From Clostridiales bacterium (lineage in GTDB: Bacteria; Bacillota; Clostridia; Oscillospirales; Acutalibacteraceae), in assembly GCA_019418545.1 (NCBI GenBank), contig DYBQ01000053.1:8809-15781 (forward strand): a stretch of DNA of 6,973 nucleotides, given 5' to 3'. Of the stretch, positions 1 through 5,576 are shown in pieces. The notes under the pieces were generated by a model. The model was given only the letters and a program-made list of their open reading frames with translations. It made no database searches and was not told where the DNA came from. The translations under genes and the position numbers were made by a program. How positions within the stretch are numbered: position 1 is the first letter of the stretch; every line of letters starts with the position of its first letter.

Positions 1-1
1 G

Positions 2-967
2 GTAACGCTTGTCGGCTTTAAGCTCTCGGGAAAACCCGCCGATGCCGAGCACCCCTTCGGCCATGCCCGGATTGAATATATTACCGGTATGATTGTCTCG
101 TTTATTGTGGTGATGCTGGGGTTCCAGCTGGCCCAGTCCTCGGTGGAAAAGATTTTGGCCCCGGAGGAATCTGCTTTTACCTGGATTACTGTCCTTATTT
201 TGCTTGTTTCCATTTTGGCAAAGCTGTGGCAGGGGCTTTTCTATCGTAAAATGGCCAAGGCGATTTCCTCCACCACCTTGATGGCTGCGTCTGCCGACAG
301 CATGAACGATGTGGCAGCGACCGGCGCTGTGCTGCTGGGCATCCTGATTACCCTGTTTACCAGCGTAAATTTGGATGGCTGGCTGGGGCTTGCCGTGGCA
401 GTTTTTATTGTGGTGTCCGGTGTGCGGCTGATTATCGAAACCTCTCAGCCCCTTTTGGGAACAGCACCCTCCAAAGAGCTGGTGGACTCGGTTTATACCC
501 GGATTTTGAGCTATGACGGGATTATCGGCCTGCATGATTTGGAGGTTCACAGCTATGGAGAGGGCCGTGTGTTCGCTTCTGTCCACTGCGAAGTGGACGC
601 TGACCAGGATATTATGGTGAGCCATGATGTGATTGACAATATCGAGCGGGATTTTTTGCAGGACATGGACATCCATCTGGTTATCCACCTGGACCCGGTA
701 CAAATTCACGACGCCCGTACCCGGGAGCTTTATCATCGGGTGAAAGCGCTGCTGGGACAGCATTTTCCCCACTATTCCATGCACGATTTTCGAGTGGTGT
801 GGGGGAACACCCATTCCAACCTGATTTTTGACGTGGTGGTCCCCTATGGGGAAAAGGAGAGCGACAGGGAAATTGTCCGCCTGATTCAGGAGATGATAAA
901 AGAGGCGCTGGGAAAGGAATTTTTTGCGGTCATCACCATTGACCACAGCTATATTGATGTACCCTAA
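2..967 (+). CDS. Cation diffusion facilitator (CDF) family metal exporter, 5' end missing
   Basis: This is an integral membrane divalent metal/proton antiporter of the CDF family, read in an open frame from the window edge. The first visible residues contain the family signature HPFGHAR, which normally follows TM2, so roughly 70 N-terminal residues (TM1, TM2 and their metal-site residues) lie outside the window. The ATG at 89 is internal. Hydrophobic segments follow: TM3 from about residue 30, TM4 at about 60-75, TM5-TM6 at about 95-140. The TM5 metal site reads D-S-M-N-D (D99 and D103 counting from base 2). Zinc-type CDFs usually have HxxxD here, whereas DxxxD is typical of manganese-type members, so Mn(II) is a possible substrate. 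A cytoplasmic dimerisation domain (HDLEVHSYGEG... to HLDPV) follows, and then about 80 more residues that look like a second, degenerate copy (HDFRVVWGNTHSN... to TIDHSYID). No terminator is seen before the sulfatase 22 bases downstream. Confidence 0.93.
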   Translation, partial: VTLVGFKLSGKPADAEHPFGHARIEYITGMIVSFIVVMLGFQLAQSSVEKILAPEESAFTWITVLILLVSILAKLWQGLFYRKMAKAISSTTLMAASADSMNDVAATGAVLLGILITLFTSVNLDGWLGLAVAVFIVVSGVRLIIETSQPLLGTAPSKELVDSVYTRILSYDGIIGLHDLEVHSYGEGRVFASVHCEVDADQDIMVSHDVIDNIERDFLQDMDIHLVIHLDPVQIHDARTRELYHRVKALLGQHFPHYSMHDFRVVWGNTHSNLIFDVVVPYGEKESDREIVRLIQEMIKEALGKEFFAVITIDHSYIDVP

Positions 968-989
968 TGGGACGATGGAGGGATAGACG

Positions 990-2408
990 ATGAAACGCCC
1001 AAACGTTTTGCTGATTCTCTGTGACCAATTCCGGGGGGATTGCCTGAGTATTGCCGGGCATCCCACGGTTTCTACGCCCCATTTGGACGCTTTGGCGGCA
1101 AAGGGGACCTGGTTTACCCGTGCCTATTCGGCAGTCCCAAGCTGTATTGCCGCCAGGGCAACCCTGTTTACCGGCATGGACCCTGACAAAACCGGGTTTT
1201 TGGGCTATCGGGACGGTGTAGAGTGGAAGTTTGACAATATGCTGCCCCAGGTGCTGCGGGACAATGGGTATCAGACCCACTGCAGCGGCAAAACCCACTT
1301 TTTCCCTCAGAGGAAGCTGTGCGGCTTTGAAGGGCTGGACTCCGATGAGGGATGCCAGAAGCTGGACGCCTATTATGTCAATGACTATTTGGAATGGCTT
1401 TCAGAGCGTACCGGACGGGAAACGGATTTTTATTCTCACGGCCTGTCGGATAACAGCTGGATTGCAAGGGCTTCCACCTTGCCGGAGGATTTGCACGACA
1501 CAACCTGGACGGTGACAAAAGCGCTGGATTTTATCCGCAAGCGGGACCATACCCGGCCTTATTTCCTCAATGTTTCTTTCCACCGGCCTCACCCGCCCAT
1601 TGACCCGCCGCAGTTTTATTGGGATGAATATATGCGCCTGCCTATGGCAGAGCCTCCGGTGGGGGACTGGGCCATGGAGAGAAACCAGCCGGTACGGGAT
1701 GGGGATGCCTGGTGCGGCGTGCTGGAGGGGGAAAACCTTCGCCGGTGCAGGCACGGATATTTTGCCCAGATTGCCCATGTTGACGCCCAAATCGGCCGAC
1801 TGCTGCTTCGGCTGAAAATGATGGGGGAGACACCGGATTTGATAATTTTCACCTCTGACCATGGGGAAATGCTGTGGGACCATCATTTATTCCGAAAAAC
1901 CTATGCCTATGAGGGAAGCGCCCATATCCCCATGATTGTGTGGCAGAAGGATGGGGAGGGAGCCTCACATGTTTGCTCCCAGGTGACGGAGCTTCAGGAT
2001 GTGTATAGCACCATTTTGGACTTTTGCGGGATTCCCATTCCCAAACAGGCTGACGGAAAAAGCCTGCTGCCTGCCTGCCAGGGAGAGGATTTGGGAAGGG
2101 AGTATCTCCATGGAGAGCATTCGGCCTGTTATGACAGGGAAGAAGCCATGCAGTTTATTACCGATGGGGAGTATAAATATATCTGGTTTACCTTTACGGG
2201 CAAAGAACAGCTGTTCCATTTGGCGGAGGACCCGCAGGAGCTGCGGGAGCTTTCGAGACTGCCGGAATATGCGCCGGTGCTGGAAAAATACCGGCAGCTT
2301 CTCATCCGGGAATTGAGCCCGCGTGTGCAGGACGGCCTGGTGGAAAACGGCTGCCTGAAAACCGGGCTGCTGCCCCCCTGGCGTCCCGGCAGCGGAGGGA
2401 ATGGCTGA
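990..2408 (+). CDS. Type I sulfatase (alkaline phosphatase superfamily), probably cytoplasmic
   Basis: This predicted 472-residue hydrolase should cleave a sulfate ester, using a formylglycine made from Cys52. Seen: an N-terminal strand with metal-site Asp (NVLLILCDQFRGD, D12); the activation motif C52-I-A-A-R56 followed by ATLFTG; K101-T-H103 for sulfate binding; SFHRPHPP (H198, H201); and TSDHGE with metal ligands D290 and H291, then K303. The C-terminal KYIW...EQLFHLAEDPQEL pattern is usual for arylsulfatase-like proteins. The motif has Ala where C-x-P-x-R has Pro. Anaerobic radical-SAM maturases (anSME) are known to accept C/S-x-P/A-x-R, and none is encoded in this window. There is no signal peptide, so it probably acts on imported or intracellular substrates. 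The ATG follows GGAGGG (977-982) by 7 bases. The 22-base gap after the CDF gene permits read-through, and a strong terminator follows the stop codon. The substrate cannot be read from the sequence. A phosphonate or phosphodiester hydrolase of the same superfamily is less likely, because the Cys/Arg motif is intact. Confidence 0.9.
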   Translation: MKRPNVLLILCDQFRGDCLSIAGHPTVSTPHLDALAAKGTWFTRAYSAVPSCIAARATLFTGMDPDKTGFLGYRDGVEWKFDNMLPQVLRDNGYQTHCSGKTHFFPQRKLCGFEGLDSDEGCQKLDAYYVNDYLEWLSERTGRETDFYSHGLSDNSWIARASTLPEDLHDTTWTVTKALDFIRKRDHTRPYFLNVSFHRPHPPIDPPQFYWDEYMRLPMAEPPVGDWAMERNQPVRDGDAWCGVLEGENLRRCRHGYFAQIAHVDAQIGRLLLRLKMMGETPDLIIFTSDHGEMLWDHHLFRKTYAYEGSAHIPMIVWQKDGEGASHVCSQVTELQDVYSTILDFCGIPIPKQADGKSLLPACQGEDLGREYLHGEHSACYDREEAMQFITDGEYKYIWFTFTGKEQLFHLAEDPQELRELSRLPEYAPVLEKYRQLLIRELSPRVQDGLVENGCLKTGLLPPWRPGSGGNG

Positions 2409-2428
2409 CACAAAACAAAATAGCAGAA

Positions 2429-2479
2429 AGCCCTTTGTCCCTGCGCTTGATTATGGGGACAAAGGGCTGTTTTTGTTTT
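2429..2479. terminator. Bidirectional intrinsic terminator between convergent genes
   Basis: A perfect 13-bp stem pairs AGCCCTTTGTCCC (2429-2441) with its complement at 2456-2468, around a 14-base loop. On the plus strand it is followed by a U-rich tail (GTTTTTGTTTT, 2469-2479), as expected for termination of the sulfatase transcript. Read on the minus strand, the same stem is followed by a looser T-rich tail (complement of 2407-2428), so it may also end the AraC-type regulator transcript. The regulator's stop codon (complement of 2451-2453) lies in the loop, so its last residues are encoded by one arm of the stem. Confidence 0.9.
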
Positions 2480-3296
2480 CTCTTGATTCGGCCTGTATGG
2501 CAGAAGGGAGCTTTCCCATTTGGGCTTTGAACACCCGGGTAAAATAGGATACATCGGTAAACCCGCTCTGGGCGGCACATTCCGCAATGCTGTGCCTTCC
2601 CGACTCCAGCAGCCGCCGGGCATTGGAGCATCGCAGGAACAAAACATAATCCATCATGGAGCGGCCTGTTACCTTTTTGAACATGTGGCAATAATAATAT
2701 TTGCTGAAGCCCAAATAGCTGCACACCGTATCTATGGTAATTTTTTCGCGGAAATGGGTTCGCAAATATAAAATCCCCTGTTTCACGGCCTCCTGCTGCC
2801 GGACAGAAGCTGTGTTTTTGGCTGGGTGGCAATGATATCGGAAAATTTCGGTGAACAGCAGCCGGATATAGGCTGTGACCGCCTCTTTGTAATAGGGACG
2901 CTTTTCCACCATCTCCCCGATAATCTGCTGAAAAAAACGGTTCATCACAGAATCGGTAATCACTGGGTCAGGGGAAGTGCTTTCCAACGGGAACAGCGTT
3001 TCGGGAAACTGGGCCGGCTGGACAATGAGGCAGTAGTATTGACAGTCCCCTTCTTTGTGGGGGGAAATGTAGTGGATGGCGCCTGAGGGGATGACAACAA
3101 ACACGCCAGCTTCCATTTGATGAGGCTCCATATCATAGATAACGCAGGCCGAGCCCCCAATACAATACAGGATTTCCACACCCTCATGCCAGTGGGGTTC
3201 TACACCGCCGCTTTGTGCCGAAATAACATCCAGATGAAAGGTGACGGGAAAACTTGGGTCTGCATGGTGAATGGGTTCATAGGGTGCGCTCTGCAT
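2451..3296 (-). CDS. AraC-family transcriptional regulator with N-terminal cupin sensor
   Basis: This 281-residue cytoplasmic DNA-binding protein probably responds to a sugar-like ligand. The N-terminal part (about residues 30-90) is a cupin-type ligand-binding fold containing HWHEGVEILY and a later PSGAIHYI strand. The C-terminal part (about 172-268) is the AraC/XylS domain with two helix-turn-helix units: ITIDTVCSYLGFSKYYYCHMF, then SIAECAAQSGFTDVSYFTRVF, ending in G-K-L-P-S where the family usually has G-x-S-P. The chosen ATG (complement of 3294-3296) has an excellent site, AGAGGAGG, 7 bases upstream, and begins just before the cupin. The frame stays open far upstream to 4142, but that stretch is antisense to the next gene and has no matching domain. 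The gene is divergent from the TIM barrel/dehydrogenase operon, so it is the likely regulator of that operon. Its last 13 or so residues run into the shared terminator. Confidence 0.93.
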   Translation of the reverse strand: MQSAPYEPIHHADPSFPVTFHLDVISAQSGGVEPHWHEGVEILYCIGGSACVIYDMEPHQMEAGVFVVIPSGAIHYISPHKEGDCQYYCLIVQPAQFPETLFPLESTSPDPVITDSVMNRFFQQIIGEMVEKRPYYKEAVTAYIRLLFTEIFRYHCHPAKNTASVRQQEAVKQGILYLRTHFREKITIDTVCSYLGFSKYYYCHMFKKVTGRSMMDYVLFLRCSNARRLLESGRHSIAECAAQSGFTDVSYFTRVFKAQMGKLPSAIQAESRENKNSPLSP

Positions 3297-3320
3297 AACG
3301 CTGCCTCCTCTCTGAAAAAG

Positions 3321-3349
3321 CAAGATACTGCTAAAATGAAACAAGATAC
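3321..3349. repeat. Direct repeat pair CAAGATAC, 21-base period: candidate AraC-type operator
   Basis: CAAGATAC occurs at 3321-3328 and again at 3342-3349, each preceded by AA plus one purine. The 21-base offset is two helical turns, which is the spacing typical of tandem half-sites bound by the two HTH units or subunits of AraC-family regulators. The pair lies in the regulator's predicted 5' leader, about 16-45 bases downstream of its likely transcription start, so autorepression is the simplest reading. A looping role on the divergent promoter, like araO2, is also possible. I found no third exact copy near the plus-strand promoter. Confidence 0.45.
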
Positions 3350-3371
3350 GCTCTTTACAAATTTCAAAACT

Positions 3372-3401
3372 ATTATAAAATAAGAGATAGAAAGCTGTCA
3401 A
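3372..3401 (-). promoter_or_regulatory. Sigma-A type promoter for the AraC-family regulator
   Basis: On the minus strand the hexamers are exact consensus: -35 TTGACA (complement of 3396-3401) and -10 TATAAT (complement of 3372-3377), with an 18-base spacer. Transcription should start near 3365, giving a leader of about 69 bases before the ATG. That leader contains the CAAGATAC repeats. Confidence 0.85.
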
Positions 3402-3448
3402 ACCTAAATTGTTTTTTGTTCGGTTTTCCCAGTCATGGCAGGGCATGC

Positions 3449-3488
3449 AGAAAAAAAGCCCGGAGATTGCAAAATTTGCTTTTTTTCT
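3449..3488. repeat. 11-bp perfect inverted repeat around the operon -35 box
   Basis: AGAAAAAAAGC (3449-3459) is the exact reverse complement of GCTTTTTTTCT (3478-3488), with an 18-base centre. The centre holds the proposed -35 box (3467-3472), and the right arm stops directly against the proposed -10 box. A smaller palindrome, GCAAA-A-TTTGC (3469-3479), overlaps the right arm. It could be an operator dyad or a bent A-tract element. The A/T-rich arms make a strong RNA terminator unlikely. Confidence 0.45.
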
Positions 3489-3494
3489 TATAAA
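3467..3494 (+). promoter_or_regulatory. Probable promoter of the TIM barrel/dehydrogenase operon
   Basis: TTGCAA (3467-3472) and TATAAA (3489-3494) are separated by 16 bases, giving a start near 3501 and a leader of about 50 bases. The -35 box matches consensus at 4 of 6 positions and the spacer is one base short, as expected for a promoter that needs an activator. The 65 bases between the two divergent -35 boxes (3402-3466) have room for an activator site. The only repetition I see there is CATG at 3434 and 3444, ten bases apart. Confidence 0.5.
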
Positions 3495-3506
3495 AATAAA
3501 AAAACA

Positions 3507-3521
3507 GCAGGATGTTCCTGC
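3507..3521 (+). promoter_or_regulatory. Small hairpin in the operon 5' leader
   Basis: GCAGG (3507-3511) and CCTGC (3517-3521) form a 5-bp inverted repeat with a 5-base loop, just after the predicted transcription start and 13 bases before the AAGGAG ribosome binding site. It may be a leader RNA hairpin or part of an operator. It is short enough to arise by chance. Confidence 0.3.
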
Positions 3522-3551
3522 CGCTGACACTTGAAAGGAGTTGTGTCTTTT

Positions 3552-4403
3552 ATGTATCCATTTTCTATTGGCGTTTTGCTCGATTCTTTCCGTACCGACT
3601 GGCGAGAGGCATTGAAGCTGGCTGAAAAAACCGGTGTTTCCGGCATCCAGGTCTATGCTACCAGCGGCGAGTTTGCCCCCGAAAATATGTCGAAAGCCCT
3701 TCGCCGGGAGTTCCTCGACGCTGTAAAGTCCCACGGCCTGACCATTTCGGCTCTGTGCGGCGACTTGGGCCAGGGCTTTGCCCATGCCGAGAAAAACCCC
3801 GCTCTGATTGAAAAAAGCTGCCGGATTTTGGAATTGGCAAAGGAGCTGGAGACGGATGTGGTAACTACCCATGTGGGTGTTGTCCCCGCCGACAGCAGCT
3901 GTGAGCGGTATCACATTATGCAGGATGCCTGCGGCAAGCTGGCAGAATATGCCGACAGCCTGGGCGCCCATTTTGCCATTGAGACCGGCCCGGAAATCGC
4001 CGTGACTTTGAAAGCATTTTTGGATGGCCTGCACTCTACCGGCGTGGCTGTGAACCTGGACCCGGCCAACTTTGTAATGGTGACTGGAGACGACCCGGTG
4101 CAGGCAGTGTATACCCTGAAGGACTATATTGTCCACACCCATGCCAAGGACGGCGTGAAGCTTTTAAACGGCGACCCCATGGTGATTTATGGCGAGGCCG
4201 CTTCCATTGAGGATACCATAAGGGAAGCTAAGTATTTTGAAGAGGTGCCCCTGGGCGAAGGCAGCGTGGATTTCCCTGCCTATTTGAAGGCTCTTGACGA
4301 CATTGGTTATAAGGGATTTTTGACCATTGAGAGAGAAGCCGGGGCTGACCCCTGCGCCGACATTTTGAAGGCCGCCGATTTCCTGCGCGGGCTGATTGGC
4401 TGA
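3552..4403 (+). CDS. Sugar phosphate isomerase/epimerase-like TIM barrel protein (xylose isomerase-like/AP endonuclease 2 fold)
   Basis: This 283-residue soluble enzyme is the first gene of the operon. It has the conserved metal-site pattern of the xylose-isomerase-like TIM barrel superfamily: TTHVG (H107), IETGPE (E144), NLDPANF (D170), VHTHAKDG (H195/H197) and TIERE (E260), preceded by the substrate-loop pattern PLGEGSVDFPAYL. Family members isomerise, epimerise or dehydrate keto-sugars or inosose (IolE, IolI, UlaE-like enzymes) with a divalent metal. Which reaction applies here cannot be told from sequence alone. The ATG at 3552 is preferred: AAAGGAG (3534-3540) lies 11 bases upstream, and an in-frame GTG at 3543 would be too close to that site. 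An upstream in-frame TTG (3531) overlaps it. The Gfo/Idh/MocA dehydrogenase follows after 26 bases, and a second, dissimilar TIM barrel gene closes the operon. Both point to a keto-sugar or keto-inositol pathway. Confidence 0.87.
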   Translation: MYPFSIGVLLDSFRTDWREALKLAEKTGVSGIQVYATSGEFAPENMSKALRREFLDAVKSHGLTISALCGDLGQGFAHAEKNPALIEKSCRILELAKELETDVVTTHVGVVPADSSCERYHIMQDACGKLAEYADSLGAHFAIETGPEIAVTLKAFLDGLHSTGVAVNLDPANFVMVTGDDPVQAVYTLKDYIVHTHAKDGVKLLNGDPMVIYGEAASIEDTIREAKYFEEVPLGEGSVDFPAYLKALDDIGYKGFLTIEREAGADPCADILKAADFLRGLIG

Positions 4404-4429
4404 ATGAATTTTGATTTTTGGAGGATTGG

Positions 4430-5497
4430 ATGATGACAGAGAAAAAACTGAAAATCGGCATTATCGGTGTCGGTAATATTTCCAACGAGCATATCCAGGC
4501 ATATTTGAATAATCCCCGGATTGAATTGTATGCCTTCTGCGATATTGACGAAAAGCAGCTGGCCCTGATGGCCGAAAAATATGGTGTGAGCCGTACCTTT
4601 ACGGACAAGGACGAAATGCTGGCCCTGCCGGAGCTGGACGCGGTGAGCGTGTGTACCTGGAACTCCCAGCACGCACCCTGCACCATTGCTGCTTTGAACG
4701 CCGGCAAGCATGTTTTGTGCGAAAAGCCCATGGCGATTAGTGTGGAGGAAGCCATTGCCATGAAGGAAGCCGCCGACAAAAACGGCAAGCTCCTGCAAAT
4801 CGGCTTTGTCCGCCGTTTCGGCAACGACTGCAAGGTGCTGCAGGACTTTATCAGCCGGGATTATTTTGGCGAAATCTATTTTGCCAAGGCTGCCTATCTT
4901 CGCCGCAACGGAAACCCCATGGGCTGGTTTGGCGATAAGTCCCGCTCCGGCGGCGGCCCCCTCATCGATTTGGGCGTCCATGTAATCGATTTGACCCGTT
5001 ATCTGATGGGCAACCCCAAGCCCGTTTCTGTGTTTGGCGTTACCTTTAAAAAGCTGGGCAACCGCAGCGAGCTGAAGGATAAAAAGGCCTATGTTTCTGT
5101 TTCTGCCACCGACCACGACATTTGTGACGTGGAGGACATGGCCTGCGCTATGGTGCGCTATGACAACGGTGCAGTCCTTTCGGTGGAAACCAGCTTTAGC
5201 CTTAATTTGAAAAAAGAAGTGGGCACCATCGAACTGTTCGGCACCAAGGGCGGCGCAAAGCTCTCGCCGGAGCTGGAAATGTATACCGAAATTAACGGCT
5301 ATATGGCAGACGTGAATTTGTGCGCTCCCACGGCTCTTTCCTTTGACGGGCTGTTCCAGGGAGAAATCGACCACTTTGCAGAATGTATTTTGGACGGCGT
5401 TCCCTGCCGTGCTCCGGCTGAGGACGGCATTATGATTATGCGGATTCTGAGGGCTATTTATGAGTCTGCCGAAACCGGCCACGAGGTTTTGCTGTAA
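4430..5497 (+). CDS. Gfo/Idh/MocA family NAD(P)-dependent oxidoreductase
   Basis: This predicted 355-residue cytoplasmic dehydrogenase oxidises a hydroxyl of a sugar, glycoside or cyclitol to a ketone (or the reverse). The N-terminal Rossmann domain (about 7-125) has KIGIIGVGNIS for dinucleotide binding, an acidic residue at the end of strand 2 (FCDID, D38) favouring NAD, and the catalytic EKP motif (K99). The C-terminal alpha/beta domain (from about 126) has GGGPLIDLGVHVIDL, giving the usual active-site D180 and H184. The length is normal for the family. GGAGG (4420-4424) lies 5 bases before the ATG at 4430 and 8 before the ATG at 4433. Either may be used, a one-residue difference, and a TTG at 4418 overlaps the binding site. 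The flanking TIM barrel enzymes suggest they process its keto product, as for IolG with IolE/IolI, YcjS with YcjR, or DgpA with DgpC. The substrate and oxidised carbon are not deducible. Confidence 0.92.
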   Translation: MMTEKKLKIGIIGVGNISNEHIQAYLNNPRIELYAFCDIDEKQLALMAEKYGVSRTFTDKDEMLALPELDAVSVCTWNSQHAPCTIAALNAGKHVLCEKPMAISVEEAIAMKEAADKNGKLLQIGFVRRFGNDCKVLQDFISRDYFGEIYFAKAAYLRRNGNPMGWFGDKSRSGGGPLIDLGVHVIDLTRYLMGNPKPVSVFGVTFKKLGNRSELKDKKAYVSVSATDHDICDVEDMACAMVRYDNGAVLSVETSFSLNLKKEVGTIELFGTKGGAKLSPELEMYTEINGYMADVNLCAPTALSFDGLFQGEIDHFAECILDGVPCRAPAEDGIMIMRILRAIYESAETGHEVLL

Positions 5498-5500
5498 ACC

Positions 5501-5517
5501 ATCCCATTTTCTGGGAT
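5501..5517 (+). other. Intra-operon hairpin after the dehydrogenase gene
   Basis: ATCCCA (5501-5506) pairs with TGGGAT (5512-5517) around a 5-base loop, starting three bases after the dehydrogenase stop codon. No U-run follows, so it is not a convincing terminator. It could protect or process the upstream message and so set different expression levels along the operon. The rest of the 79-base gap shows nothing clear apart from the next gene's ribosome binding site. Confidence 0.35.
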
Positions 5518-5576
5518 TCCTGCTGTCCACCTTAAAAAAACCGCTTTGACACCGCGGCAAAAGAAAGGAAATTTTC

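Noticed and set aside
3449..3488. The A/T-arm inverted repeat as an intrinsic terminator.
   Set aside because: The stem has only two G-C pairs near the loop plus one near the outer end, the loop is 18 bases, and it overlaps a promoter. A regulatory dyad is a better reading.
3297..4142. Minus-strand frame of the AraC-type regulator stays open to 4142, giving a possible 563-residue protein.
   Set aside because: The extension crosses the regulator's consensus promoter and runs antisense through the first TIM barrel gene. It shows no recognisable domain, and the ATG at 3296 has an ideal ribosome binding site.
5546..5551. A perfect TTGACA (-35 consensus) upstream of the second TIM barrel gene.
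   Set aside because: No -10 element lies 16-18 bases downstream (the position reads AAATTT), and transcription would start inside the gene. The spacing and co-orientation favour read-through from the upstream operon promoter.
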